Below, piece after piece: positions 36,444 to 46,158 of a stretch of 64,000 nucleotides of DNA; the stretch's first letter is position 1; the number at the start of each line of letters is the position of its first letter. The stretch covers positions 54,799 through 118,798 of the forward strand of contig JAUSLJ010000037.1 of the NCBI GenBank assembly GCA_030646715.1, read 5' to 3'. Position numbers and translations under genes: made by a program. The notes beneath the pieces were generated by a model, which worked only from the letters and a program-made list of their open reading frames with translations, did no database searches and was not told the DNA's origin. This DNA comes from Agitococcus sp. (GTDB lineage: Bacteria; Pseudomonadota; Gammaproteobacteria; Pseudomonadales; Moraxellaceae).

Positions 36444-39400
36444 TCAAGCCACCCACTTCTGCCCATGCACCGCAAAGGTCAAAATTAAGTCATAGACGTT
36501 TTCGCACTTTTCTTTAAATAGACGAGTATCGTAACTCGTTGGTAAGTCTTCATTTAAAATGCTATCAACCACGGATTTTACCTTGCGTTGAGTTTGGCCG
36601 TCTTTCCACCAATCTTGTACCAAGACTTTTGGATTGCTTTCGACTAAGCGCGTAATTAAATGTTTGGCGGCGAGCTTTACTTTTTGCTCTTCGTCTTTGG
36701 TTAAATTATCTTTTTTGAGGGTGTCGTAAATTTCCAGCTCATCTTCGGTTAGGCCTTCGCGGATATGTCGTTCATCTTCTTCTTTTACGCTTTGGCTAAA
36801 GGCAACTAACTCGTCAAAATAGTTATCGGTGGATGACGCACCAGAATTATAGCGGTCGATAATGTCTTGCAGTTTTTGCATAAAATCGGCGCGGGTGTGA
36901 TTTTGCTCCATCATTTGCTGTAGCTTGTGTTCGATAAAGGCGCGAATTTCGGTAATTTCGATATTTTTATATTGCGCGACACCAAACTCCTCCCGAAGTT
37001 TGTCAAAATTAATGGTGCTTAAATTCCATGCTTTGCTTTTTTGAACGATGTGATAATCAGCACTGTGTTCACGCACAGTAAATTTTTCGGCATTATCAAC
37101 AAAGACGCTTTCGTCCAATAAATCCGCTATTTTTTGGCTGACTTCATCAATATCAACACGCTCAATATAACTATCAACCACGCCGCGTAAGTATTGAATC
37201 ACGGCTACTTCGGGTCGTTGTCGATGTTTGAAAATTTCGGGCTTACACGCCTCGTACAACGACAAAACGGTGTTGTTATACACATAAAACGACTTCCGCC
37301 ATTCATCTAAACCTAGCAATATATCGGCGTATTCTTTAAATTTGTTAATACTTTTGAAGGTGTCGCCACTGGCAATAATCGCTTGTAAATCAATATCATG
37401 TGCTTGGCAAAAAGTCAGTGTTTCGGCAATAGCATCATCTAACAAGGCAAACAGTACCGATTTCTCTTTTACGGGTGCGTCGTCTAAACCGTCTTCACCT
37501 TGAGCGTAATCTTTTAAGGCTTGTTTCATGTTGCGAAAGACATTGTAGTAATCAATAATCTCCCCGTTTTTCTTCTCGATTAACTGGCCGTCCAGCCCTT
37601 TGATTTGATATGAAGCTACCCTATTCGCTCTAGCAATAGTTTGCATCAAGGTATGGCCTTTCATGGGCTTATCTAAGTACAACGTTGACACGGTCGGCGC
37701 GTCAAAACCTGTGAGCCACATGGCGCAAACAAACACTAATTGCAGCGGATGTTGAGGGTCTTTAAAGTTATATTCGAGGTCATGGCCTTGTGCGTCGAGC
37801 TGATTCAAGCGTTTGATATGGGTTTGAATGTCTAAACCTGCTTGTTGAAACTTTTCGGCATCGGCTTTCGGGTCACTAATCACCACCGCCATTTCCACCG
37901 ATTTCATGTAGTCAATCATGCGTTTAAAACGGACTTTTTCGATATCGTTATTTGACTCGCTGCTGAGTTTGCGTAAGCGTTTAATTTCGTCTTTCCAATG
38001 CTGTTGCACTTTACTATACATTTTGACGGCAGTGAATTTATCCAGCGCAACGACCATGCCCTTGCCCAAATAACCGCGACGTGGAAAGTGATAGACAATA
38101 TCTTTGGCAATGGTGTCTAAACGCTCGTCACGAACAATCACTTGCATTTCTTTGGTGAAGTGTTTTTCTAGCTTTTCTTGTTGGGCTGGCTCTAGGTTTT
38201 CGTCTTCTAACAGTGCGTACACTTCTTCGCTTAAATCATCATTTTGAATCAGCACTTCAGGAACACGTTTTTCATAAAATAACGGCACAGTCGCTTGATC
38301 TTCCATCGCCTGTTGAAAGTTATATTCCGAGACATAATCACCAAACCAACTGCTGGTTTTACGCTCTTTACCCAATAATGGCGTACCCGTAAAGGCGAGA
38401 AAATGCGCGCCTGTTAAGCCTGCTCGCATATTTTCGGCGAGGCTTTCGTATTGGGTGCGATGCGCTTCGTCCACCATGACAATCACTTCGCGCTCTTGAG
38501 CATTAAACAATTGGGGATATTGTTTGCCCTTGTCATAACGAAATTTTTGAATCAAGGTAAACACGACTTTTTTATTTTGACCCAGAAATTTACGCATTTC
38601 TTCGGAGTTGTTTGGTTGCGCCGCGTCGTTTTCTTTGATGGTGTCGGTGCTTAAAAAATTACGGTAAATCTGCGCGTCTAAATCTTGTCTATCGGTCACC
38701 ACGACAAAACTAAAATTACCTGTGACTTTACGAAAAATTTTGCGCGCATAAAAAATCATCGAAAAACTTTTGCCTGAGCCTTGGGTATGCCAAAACACAC
38801 CGAGTTTGCCGTCATGTTCTTGACGATGCAAAAAACGCTCATAGGCATTATTTACGCCAATAAACTGATGATTTTGGGCAATAATTTTGCTAATTTGATT
38901 GTGGTATAAAATGAAATTTTCGACATAATCCAGTAGTTTATACGGCTGACATAAACCAGCAACTGCGTGTTCTAGGCTTGTTCCTTCTTGGCTCATTTGT
39001 TGACGGTTGATTTTTTCTTTTTCATCATCAATGCGTAGCCAATTAAAAAAATGCTCCCAACCTGCGGTAAAACTGCCGACTTTACTGTCGATGGCATTGG
39101 ATAAAATACAAAAAGCATTACAGTGAAATAATTGCGGAATATCGTGTTTATAGTTAAGTAGATTATCGTCATAGGCATTGCGTAACTTAATGTTGGAGTT
39201 TTTAAGCTCGATAAAAACTAGCGGCAAGCCATTGATATATAAAATAATGTCTGGACGACGATAATTGGCTTTTGGTGCTTGGCCTATGGATTTAATCCAT
39301 AATTGCGAAACGGCTAAATACTCGTTATTGCTTTTATTATGGGTTTGAAAGTCAATAAGACGGACTTTTTCGTGCTGTTTTAGGCCGTTGGCATCGTCAA

Positions 39401-39710
39401 AGGTCACGGCTACGCCATCGCGAATCAGTTGATACAATTCGTAGTTTGCAGCAATGGCTGATAGCGCAACACGCCGCTCCCTAACTTTTTCTATCACGCT
39501 GTCGATAACGGTTTGCGGAATATGAGGATTTAGACGAATACAGGCCGTTTTTAGGCGATCGGCTAAAATGACATCACGTTTGTCTTGGCGGTTTGAACCA
39601 TCATTCAGGTCTTCGGCTTTGGCGGTGTAGCAGTTAAGTAAGGCAAAGCCATATTGTTGGAGCTTTTGCAGAGTGGCTTGTTCGATGTGGTCTTCGGTGA
39701 TGATAGCCAT
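36444..39710 (-). CDS. hsdR: Type I restriction enzyme R subunit
   Basis: Motor and endonuclease subunit of a type I restriction system. The 1088 residues contain the PD-(D/E)xK nuclease near the N-terminus (Asp154, Glu168, Lys170 in RPDIILY and FIELKNS). Walker A GSGKS is at 311-315, and the DEAH box at 414-417. Later helicase motifs include the AFTGTPLL and MQTIARANRV segments. It is separated from hsdS by higBA, so the locus runs hsdM-hsdS-higB-higA-hsdR on the minus strand. Confidence 0.95.
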   Translation of the reverse strand: MAIITEDHIEQATLQKLQQYGFALLNCYTAKAEDLNDGSNRQDKRDVILADRLKTACIRLNPHIPQTVIDSVIEKVRERRVALSAIAANYELYQLIRDGVAVTFDDANGLKQHEKVRLIDFQTHNKSNNEYLAVSQLWIKSIGQAPKANYRRPDIILYINGLPLVFIELKNSNIKLRNAYDDNLLNYKHDIPQLFHCNAFCILSNAIDSKVGSFTAGWEHFFNWLRIDDEKEKINRQQMSQEGTSLEHAVAGLCQPYKLLDYVENFILYHNQISKIIAQNHQFIGVNNAYERFLHRQEHDGKLGVFWHTQGSGKSFSMIFYARKIFRKVTGNFSFVVVTDRQDLDAQIYRNFLSTDTIKENDAAQPNNSEEMRKFLGQNKKVVFTLIQKFRYDKGKQYPQLFNAQEREVIVMVDEAHRTQYESLAENMRAGLTGAHFLAFTGTPLLGKERKTSSWFGDYVSEYNFQQAMEDQATVPLFYEKRVPEVLIQNDDLSEEVYALLEDENLEPAQQEKLEKHFTKEMQVIVRDERLDTIAKDIVYHFPRRGYLGKGMVVALDKFTAVKMYSKVQQHWKDEIKRLRKLSSESNNDIEKVRFKRMIDYMKSVEMAVVISDPKADAEKFQQAGLDIQTHIKRLNQLDAQGHDLEYNFKDPQHPLQLVFVCAMWLTGFDAPTVSTLYLDKPMKGHTLMQTIARANRVASYQIKGLDGQLIEKKNGEIIDYYNVFRNMKQALKDYAQGEDGLDDAPVKEKSVLFALLDDAIAETLTFCQAHDIDLQAIIASGDTFKSINKFKEYADILLGLDEWRKSFYVYNNTVLSLYEACKPEIFKHRQRPEVAVIQYLRGVVDSYIERVDIDEVSQKIADLLDESVFVDNAEKFTVREHSADYHIVQKSKAWNLSTINFDKLREEFGVAQYKNIEITEIRAFIEHKLQQMMEQNHTRADFMQKLQDIIDRYNSGASSTDNYFDELVAFSQSVKEEDERHIREGLTEDELEIYDTLKKDNLTKDEEQKVKLAAKHLITRLVESNPKVLVQDWWKDGQTQRKVKSVVDSILNEDLPTSYDTRLFKEKCENVYDLILTFAVHGQKWVA

Positions 39711-39767
39711 GTAACGTCCTTCAGGCTTTTTGAATATTGGCTTAAACGCCCTTCGACTGCGCTCAGT

Positions 39768-39833
39768 TTAGTAGGATGGATAGACAAAGGAAACCCATCA
39801 CTGTGCTATATTTTGTGGCGCGATGGGTTCTAC
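39768..39833. repeat. Interspersed palindromic repeat, family 3 (copy 1)
   Basis: A ~65-base element with the shared parts GTTTAGTAGGATGG, GACA, AAACCCATCA and TTTTGTGGCGC, and a closing GATGGGTTCTACG arm complementary to its start. It lies between hsdR and higA and matches the truncated copy at 40514-40572. A fragment of a TTCGAC-CGCTCAG palindrome precedes it. Confidence 0.7.
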
Positions 39834-39855
39834 GTTTACTTATTGCTATATAGTT

Positions 39856-40149
39856 TTAAGCGTGCGCAACCATAAGGGCAATAGGCGGACGTGGCTTTTG
39901 CTGATTATCCCAAATGTCCCGCGCTACCTGCATTTTTAGCAACAATTCGGGGCTAACCCCCAGTGCCTCATTCAGGCGTAAGGCTATATCTGCTGTTAGT
40001 GCTTGATGACCGTTGACAATGCGTGACAATGTTGTACGAGTAATGCCAATATGAGATGCCAACTGTGTCAGAGAAATGGCTGTACCTTCTTCTTTGAGTC
40101 CGTTCAAATACTCTTGAATCAGCTTTCCGGGATGGGCAGGGTTATACAT
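39856..40149 (-). CDS. higA: HigA-type antitoxin (HTH, addiction module)
   Basis: DNA-binding antitoxin that neutralises HigB and represses the operon. The 97 residues begin with MYNPAHPGKLIQEYL, the HigA signature. The Xre-like helix-turn-helix is SLTQLASHIGITRTTLSRIVNGHQALTADIALRLNEALG. The ribosome binding site (TTGAGGT) overlaps the higB stop, so expression should be coupled. The toxin-first order is usual for higBA. Confidence 0.93.
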   Translation of the reverse strand: MYNPAHPGKLIQEYLNGLKEEGTAISLTQLASHIGITRTTLSRIVNGHQALTADIALRLNEALGVSPELLLKMQVARDIWDNQQKPRPPIALMVAHA

Positions 40150-40157
40150 GGTACACC

Positions 40158-40436
40158 TCAATGATAATCTTGATAATCAACAACATAGGCATGGCCGTTT
40201 TCAAACTTAAATGTCAAACGCCAGTTACCGTTGACTTTTAGCGAATAATGGCCTTTCAGGTCGCCTTTTAAGGGATGAAAATTCCATCCTGTGACATTCA
40301 AATCTTGCACTGAGCCTGCCTGATTCAGGGTAGAAAGTTGCGTGTTTAACCTGTCCGCGTGTTTGGCTTGAATCCCTGCGAGTGAACCTGTGTTAAAAAA
40401 CAACTCCAGTCCTTTGTGCTTAAATCCGTTAATCAT
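40158..40436 (-). CDS. higB: HigB-type toxin (RelE/ParE fold)
   Basis: Ribosome-dependent mRNA interferase toxin candidate of 92 residues. FKHKGLELFF near the start, LNVTGWNFHPLKGDLKGHYSLKVNGNWRLTFKF and VVDYQDYH at the end are characteristic of the HigB-like RelE/ParE superfamily. ATG 40436 has GGA at a good distance; a GTG at 40442 is the alternative. The gene overlaps nothing and precedes higA by 8 bases. Confidence 0.92.
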   Translation of the reverse strand: MINGFKHKGLELFFNTGSLAGIQAKHADRLNTQLSTLNQAGSVQDLNVTGWNFHPLKGDLKGHYSLKVNGNWRLTFKFENGHAYVVDYQDYH

Positions 40437-40513
40437 TGCCACTTTTCCATTTATCGTGTAGCAATGCTACACACCAAGATGAGTTGATGCAATATCAAGA
40501 ATGACGAAATTTT

Positions 40514-40572
40514 AGTTTAGTAGGATGGGTTGACAGAGAAAACCCATCATCGTGATAAATTTTTGTGGCGCA
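40514..40572. repeat. Interspersed palindromic repeat, family 3 (copy 2, truncated)
   Basis: Starts GTTTAGTAGGATGG and continues GACAG-GAAAACCCATCA to TTTTGTGGCGCATTG like copy 1, but the closing arm is missing. The following bases are a family-1 repeat, which seems to have joined or replaced the 3' end. Confidence 0.65.
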
Positions 40573-40574
40573 TT

Positions 40575-40666
40575 GTTCCCTCCCTTGCTAAGGGGAGGGT
40601 TAGGGTGGGGTTTTGCGTTATGGCAAATAACCCCCTCCCTGCCTCCCCCTTGTCAGGTGGAGGAGC
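40575..40666. repeat. Interspersed double-hairpin repeat, family 1
   Basis: GTTCCCTCCC, AAGGGGAGGGTTAGGGTGGGG, then a TGCG-TATGGCAAATAACCCCC spacer, and a second hairpin. It matches the copies at 3944 and 46043. It abuts the hsdS stop codon at 40666-40668. Confidence 0.8.
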
Positions 40667-41904
40667 TAGACCATGCTAGGCGGAAATTGAATATTGAGTT
40701 TTTCTACGGTGAGTTTGCCTGAGATGAGCCGGGGTAAAAGCATACTCTTTGTTTTTTCTAGGTTTTCTTGAGATTGCAATAACAGTTTGATTTCCGTATC
40801 AATTGGGGATGCTATCTTTTCAAACAAAGCAATTAAATGTTCAGGAGGTAAAAATAGTTTGAAGTTGTTTAACTCATCTTTTCCAACTGAGTTAAAAATT
40901 GATCCATTGCCAATAATATCCTCATTTGCAAAAGCTAATTTCAACAGATACAAAAGGTATGTGTTAAAGCCCTTTTTATGAGATAAGGCTGCCAATCCCC
41001 GACCAATTATCATTTTTGTATTGGCAATATTTATTCGACCCACTGGCGCACGAACACTAAATAAAATTTCGCCTTCATATGCCACTCTGCCTTCAACAGA
41101 ACAATAAGTATCATTTATAGGGAATCTATTTCCGTAAGAGCCTACGCCTTGGTGAAATGGCAGACCTTCACCCTGCGTATTATAAAACTCAGACTTTGGT
41201 GATTGCCCCATTTGTATGTTGGCAATCTTGCCTAACGAACTTTCTACCCACCCCTTAGGTATCCCCTTTTCAAACTCTGCATTTTTATAATTAGGAAAGC
41301 GAAAGCGCACAAACCATTCACGGTAGATTTCTTCGGCCATATTTTCTAATAAGGTAATACGGCGTTTGTTGTTTTCGATAAGGTCGTCGTAGGCGGATAA
41401 AATGGCGGCGATTTTGTCTTGTATCTCTAAAGGTGGAAGAATAATTTTGAGATTCTTCACTGCTTGCTTAGTAATAGTTACAGTAGCCGTCCCTATAGCA
41501 AACTGTTTAATGTAACCTTCATTAAATTTCAGGTACTCATAAATATAGCGTTGGTTTGTAGTTTTCTTATTTGTCCTCAATAAGAATAAGTTCATTGCTA
41601 ATGAAACTGGCCTATTTAGATTTGGCATAAAATAAACGCTTCCAGCATTAGCTATTTTATTCATTAAAATATCACTGGGCATTACTTTTGACTTACTCAA
41701 AAACTCATACGCATTCCTATTGATATATTTCAGATTTACAAAAAAATCATCATTCTCAAAATTTGTCGTCCTTATCATTACTGCATAATCAACAGTGTCT
41801 TTTAGCTCAACATTTTTTTTAAGAATTTCATACGAGCCATTCGCGTGGTAATCCGTGATTACGCCTAAATGTTGACCAAGCGTTGTTTCTTTCCAATCAT
41901 TCAT
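40666..41904 (-). CDS. hsdS: Type I restriction-modification specificity subunit
   Basis: Recognises the target sequence for the M and R subunits. The 412 residues fit the usual two-half layout. Each half has a variable target-recognition domain ending in a conserved helical spacer: EIQDKIAAILSAYDDLIENNKRRITLLENMAEEIYREWF for the first, and HLIALFEKIASPIDTEIKLLLQSQENLEKTKSMLLPRLISGKL for the second. The second TRD begins near GKIANIQMGQSP. The target site cannot be predicted here. Five bases separate it from hsdM. Confidence 0.95.
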   Translation of the reverse strand: MNDWKETTLGQHLGVITDYHANGSYEILKKNVELKDTVDYAVMIRTTNFENDDFFVNLKYINRNAYEFLSKSKVMPSDILMNKIANAGSVYFMPNLNRPVSLAMNLFLLRTNKKTTNQRYIYEYLKFNEGYIKQFAIGTATVTITKQAVKNLKIILPPLEIQDKIAAILSAYDDLIENNKRRITLLENMAEEIYREWFVRFRFPNYKNAEFEKGIPKGWVESSLGKIANIQMGQSPKSEFYNTQGEGLPFHQGVGSYGNRFPINDTYCSVEGRVAYEGEILFSVRAPVGRINIANTKMIIGRGLAALSHKKGFNTYLLYLLKLAFANEDIIGNGSIFNSVGKDELNNFKLFLPPEHLIALFEKIASPIDTEIKLLLQSQENLEKTKSMLLPRLISGKLTVEKLNIQFPPSMV

Positions 41905-41909
41905 TACGC

Positions 41910-44000
41910 CTATCCTATTATTTCTTGAATATTTTTCATCACGCCTTTAAAGATTTCGTCAGCAGTCAACTTCAGTTCGTTGAGTTTCTCGCTAAAACCT
42001 AAAATATCCGCAATAAACTCCTCCTCCGTCTTGCCATCTTCCTCAATCACCACCCCCACATAACGCCCCGCATTTAACGAATAATCCTGCTCCCTCACCT
42101 CCTCAGGCGTAGCCAACTTACACAAACCCGTCACATCTTCATAACGCGCCCCCGCAAAACGCTCCTGCAACCAGTGAATATGCTTATAAAAACTTTCCGC
42201 CGTTTTGACTTCTTTATGCAGCAACTCCAACGCCTCTTTCAGCTTTTTGGTTTCTCTATCCGTTGCCCCCCGTTTACCTTCGGCTTTAGCCGCATCCGCC
42301 TTTGACTTTTCATGCAAACGCACCATTTTATCTAACTGTTTTAAGCCACCATGCAACGACTCAAAAAACGGGTCAAAGGCTTGGCGTAATTGGTGTTGCG
42401 CGGTATTTTGTTGGTCGATTTCGGCATCGGTGGTTAGTTTAGTTTTCGCTTGTGCCACATACGCCTGATAATGATGTTGTAATTGGCTTAACGCTTGCCA
42501 TTGGCTCAATAAACCCTCAACCGCTAACTTGCCTTGCTGGTCGTCTAACACCTCTAATAACTGCGTCGCCACAGGTTTAACTTGCTGCTGATTGTCAATT
42601 AACTGCGCCATGCCTTTGGCAAAATAACTGTCTAGCAAACGAATAAACGCCTTACGATTGCCTTTGTGCAACTTGCTTATCACCGCGATATTTTGAATTT
42701 GCTCTTGGCTAAACTCACGGTGAGCGCGGTCGATAGGCGTAAAAATATTACGCGCATCAATAAACAAAATTTTGTTGTCTTGTTTGGATTTATCAAAAAA
42801 CCATAAGGTCGCGGGCAAGGTCACGGTATAAAACATATTCGACGGCAAGGTTAACATACCGTAAATCAGGTTTTGCTCGACTAAAGTTTGGCGAATATCA
42901 GCCTCAGAATTACGCGCATCGGAGGCAGAATTGGCCATCACCAACGCCGCACGGCCTTTTTCTTTTAATGACGTGGCGAATAAGTTAATCCATAAATAAT
43001 TGGCATTGGGCACGGTTTCTTTGCCTTCATCGCCTTTTTGCGCTTTGCTTTTATTACGCGGAATGCCATAAGTGTTAAAACGTGGGTCTTTTTCGACTGT
43101 TGCTACCGCGACATCATCCACATTAAACGGCGGATTCGCCATCACATAATCAAACTTGCCAAAGCCATTAAACGGGTCTTCGGCGTAACTATTGGCTTGT
43201 TTAATTTCACCGCGTAAACCATTCACCGCTAAATTCATTTTTGCTAGTTTAACGGTGTCGCCTGTTTTTTCTTGACCATAGACAAAAAGCTGGTCTTGGT
43301 CGTGCGCTTCACCCAAGGTGTTTAATTCATCACGATGCGCTTCAACAAAATATTGCGACTGTACAAACATACCGCCCGAACCACAGGCAGGGTCATACAC
43401 TGTGCCTTTATAGGGTTCGATAATTTCTACCATCAACCTTACCACCGAAGTCGGCGTAAAAAACTGACCGCCACCTTGCCCTTCTGCCAAAGCAAATTTA
43501 CCCAAAAAGTATTCGTAAATTTTGCCCAACATATCGCCAGAGGCATCACGTGGAATGTTAGAGAAGTTTTTTAATAATTGCGAAGGAATGGTTTTGTCTG
43601 TGCGCGTCAGCGGAATGTAGTCATCTTTAGGCAATACGCCGTCTAGTTCGGGCTTGTATTTTTCTATATCGAGCATTGCTTCTTTGATTTTTTTGGCGAC
43701 ATCGGCTTGCTCGGGCAAATTCAACAAATAGTCATAACGGGCATGGTCGGGTAGATAAAAACCGCATTTTTCGATAGCAATATCAGCAATCGACTTTTCC
43801 ATACGTGTGCCTTTGTGTTTAGCAAATTCGGCGTTAATGGCGGGTTCGGCTAAACGGTATTTATTATCGGCAAATTTTAGAAAGATAAGGCCAAGTACGG
43901 GCGTAGCGTATTCGCTGGATTTTAAGTCGGTATTGGCGCGTAAATTGTCGGCTGCTGACCATAAATCATTTTCGAGTTGTTTCAGTTGTTCGGTATTCAT
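41910..44000 (-). CDS. hsdM: Type I restriction-modification methyltransferase subunit
   Basis: N6-adenine methyltransferase of the type I complex. The N-terminal HsdM domain starts with LENDLWSAADNLRAN. The SAM-binding motif I is DPACGSGG (203-210), preceded by QFFTPTSVVRLMV; motif IV NPPF is at 289-292. At 696 residues it is longer than the usual ~500-530. The extra ~180 residues lie after the catalytic domain and are Glu/Lys/Gln-rich, probably coiled coil. First gene of the locus, divergent from aspS. Confidence 0.94.
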   Translation of the reverse strand: MNTEQLKQLENDLWSAADNLRANTDLKSSEYATPVLGLIFLKFADNKYRLAEPAINAEFAKHKGTRMEKSIADIAIEKCGFYLPDHARYDYLLNLPEQADVAKKIKEAMLDIEKYKPELDGVLPKDDYIPLTRTDKTIPSQLLKNFSNIPRDASGDMLGKIYEYFLGKFALAEGQGGGQFFTPTSVVRLMVEIIEPYKGTVYDPACGSGGMFVQSQYFVEAHRDELNTLGEAHDQDQLFVYGQEKTGDTVKLAKMNLAVNGLRGEIKQANSYAEDPFNGFGKFDYVMANPPFNVDDVAVATVEKDPRFNTYGIPRNKSKAQKGDEGKETVPNANYLWINLFATSLKEKGRAALVMANSASDARNSEADIRQTLVEQNLIYGMLTLPSNMFYTVTLPATLWFFDKSKQDNKILFIDARNIFTPIDRAHREFSQEQIQNIAVISKLHKGNRKAFIRLLDSYFAKGMAQLIDNQQQVKPVATQLLEVLDDQQGKLAVEGLLSQWQALSQLQHHYQAYVAQAKTKLTTDAEIDQQNTAQHQLRQAFDPFFESLHGGLKQLDKMVRLHEKSKADAAKAEGKRGATDRETKKLKEALELLHKEVKTAESFYKHIHWLQERFAGARYEDVTGLCKLATPEEVREQDYSLNAGRYVGVVIEEDGKTEEEFIADILGFSEKLNELKLTADEIFKGVMKNIQEIIG

Positions 44001-44221
44001 GGGGAATTGAATTTGTTAAGAATGATGTGGCGCGAAGTGTGCGGATAACAAGGGCTAAATTCAAGGGACTTTATTTTTTGTTTAACGATGAATAATCATC
44101 TTCACCCTTTTAGGACTTACACGCGAATAGCATAATCGGGCATAATGTCGCACTTTCTTTTTATAGATTGGCTTGCGTAGCTAAATCCACATAAACAACG
44201 ATTATTTTTAGGTGAAACATC
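44001..44221. other. Divergent promoter region between hsdM and aspS
   Basis: About 220 bases with no gene. It should carry the hsdM promoter and the aspS promoter. CATAAT occurs twice near 44131-44147 and could be an aspS -10, but I could not pair it with a good -35. AGGTGA lies ahead of the aspS start. Confidence 0.4.
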
Positions 44222-46024
44222 ATGATGCGTACGCATTATTGCGGCGGCTTAAATGAGTCTGCTATTGGCCAAACCGTCACTATTTGCGGCTGGGTACATC
44301 GTCGTCGTGACCACGGTGGCGTGATTTTCTTGGATATGCGTGACCGTGATGGTCTAGTACAAGTGGTATTCGACTTTGATCCAGATGCCCCCGAAGTATT
44401 GGCCACTGCCAATAAAGTACGCAGTGAGTACGTATTAAAAATTACAGGACTGGTACGTCAACGCCAAGTCGGTGCAGAAAACCCAAATATGCCTACGGGT
44501 ATGATTGAGATATTAGGCAAAGACCTTGAAATTCTCAATGCCTCCGAAACACCGCCTTTCCCATTAAACGATGACTTTACCAATGTAGGCGAAGAAATTC
44601 GTTTGAAATACCGTTTCTTGGATATGCGTCGTCCTGAAATGTTGCAACGGATGCGTTTCCGTTCGCAAGTAACAAGCAAAATCCGTAACTATTTAGACCG
44701 TAACGGCTTTTTGGATGTTGAAACTCCCGTTTTAACCCGTGCAACTCCCGAAGGTGCGCGTGATTATCTCGTGCCATCGCGTACACAACCGGGTTCGTTC
44801 TTTGCACTACCACAATCACCACAACTGTTTAAACAATTGTTGATGGTGTCGGGTTTTGACCGTTATTATCAAATTGCTAAATGCTTCCGTGATGAAGATT
44901 TGCGTGCTGACCGTCAGCCTGAGTTTACTCAAATTGATATCGAAACGTCGTTTATGGATGACGAAGATATTATGAACATTGCCGAAGGTATGGCGGTGGA
45001 GTTGTTTGACGAATTATTAAACGTCAAATTCGATAAATTCCCGCGTATGACTTATGCCGAAGCGATGCGTCGTTTTGCTTCTGACAAACCTGATTTGCGT
45101 ATTCCTTTAGAATTAGTCGATGTTGCTGATATTCTCAAAAATGTCGATTTTAAAGTCTTTGCTGCGCCAGCCAATGATCCAAAAGGCCGTGTTGTTGCTT
45201 TGCGCGTACCAAAAGGTAATGAAATATCACGCGGTAAAATTGACGAATACACCAAATTTGTCAGCATTTATGGTGCGCGTGGCTTGGCGTATATCAAAGT
45301 CAACGACACCAGCAAAATCAATAACGGTGTGGATGGCAAAGAGTCTGGTTTGCAATCCCCCATTATCAAAAATATGTCTGACGAAGTCTTACAAACCATT
45401 ATTGCCCGTACAGGCGCAGAAAATGGCGATTTGATTTTCTTTGGTGCGGATAAAGCCAAAATTGTTAACGATGCAATGGGCGCATTACGGGTAAAACTCG
45501 GCCACGACTTGAATTTGATGACGTGTGAATGGGCGCCATTATGGGTGGTTGAATTCCCAATGTTTGAAGAAGTCGGTGATGGCCAATGGACTTCGGTTCA
45601 CCATCCGTTCACTATGCCTTATGGTACGGTTGAAGAGCTGAAAAATAATCCTGCCGAAGCTTTATCTGTTGCTTATGACATGGTGTTAAACGGCACGGAA
45701 TTGGGCGGCGGTTCGTTGCGTATCTATAATTTAGAAATGCAAAAAGCGGTATTTACTGCCTTAGGTATTAGCGAAGAACAAGCGCAAGAAAAATTCAGCT
45801 TCTTACTCGATGCCTTGAAATATGGCGCGCCTCCACATGGTGGTTTGGCTTTTGGTTTAGACCGTTTGGTGATGTTAATGACAGGCGCAAGCTCAATTCG
45901 TGATGTCATTGCCTTCCCAAAAACCAAAACGGCTGAATGTATTATGACGCAAGCACCTGCTCCTGTAGATGCTAAACAATTGCGTGAGTTACATATTCGT
46001 TTGCGTGAAAAAGCGGCTGAGTAA
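44222..46024 (+). CDS. aspS: Aspartyl-tRNA synthetase
   Basis: Class II synthetase for tRNA-Asp (or tRNA-Asp/Asn if no AsnRS). Of 600 residues, the N-terminal OB fold includes [22 protein letters not shown]. Class II motif 2 ([18 protein letters not shown]) and motif 3 ([14 protein letters not shown]) are present. The bacterial GAD insertion domain is in the middle. Tandem ATGs occur at 44222 and 44225; relatives start MRTHYCG-like, favouring the second. Followed by a family-1 repeat and yebC. Confidence 0.97.
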   Translation: MMRTHYCGGLNESAIGQTVTICGWVHRRRDHGGVIFLDMRDRDGLVQVVFDFDPDAPEVLATANKVRSEYVLKITGLVRQRQVGAENPNMPTGMIEILGKDLEILNASETPPFPLNDDFTNVGEEIRLKYRFLDMRRPEMLQRMRFRSQVTSKIRNYLDRNGFLDVETPVLTRATPEGARDYLVPSRTQPGSFFALPQSPQLFKQLLMVSGFDRYYQIAKCFRDEDLRADRQPEFTQIDIETSFMDDEDIMNIAEGMAVELFDELLNVKFDKFPRMTYAEAMRRFASDKPDLRIPLELVDVADILKNVDFKVFAAPANDPKGRVVALRVPKGNEISRGKIDEYTKFVSIYGARGLAYIKVNDTSKINNGVDGKESGLQSPIIKNMSDEVLQTIIARTGAENGDLIFFGADKAKIVNDAMGALRVKLGHDLNLMTCEWAPLWVVEFPMFEEVGDGQWTSVHHPFTMPYGTVEELKNNPAEALSVAYDMVLNGTELGGGSLRIYNLEMQKAVFTALGISEEQAQEKFSFLLDALKYGAPPHGGLAFGLDRLVMLMTGASSIRDVIAFPKTKTAECIMTQAPAPVDAKQLRELHIRLREKAAE

Positions 46025-46042
46025 AAAACACCTCCCCTTCTT

Positions 46043-46136
46043 GTTCCCTCCCTTGCAAAGGGGAGGGTTAGGGTGGGGTTATGCGTCATGGCAAATAACC
46101 CCCTCCCAACCTCCCCCTGAATTAAATAGAGGGAAC
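46043..46136. repeat. Interspersed double-hairpin repeat, family 1
   Basis: GTTCCCTCCCTTGCAAAGGGGAG begins the first hairpin; the spacer has ATGCGTCATGGCAAATAACC, and the end is GAGGGAAC, complementary to the start. Third copy of the family and in the same direction as 40575-40666. Confidence 0.8.
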
Positions 46137-46158
46137 AAAACATATAGGAGCTTGTCTT

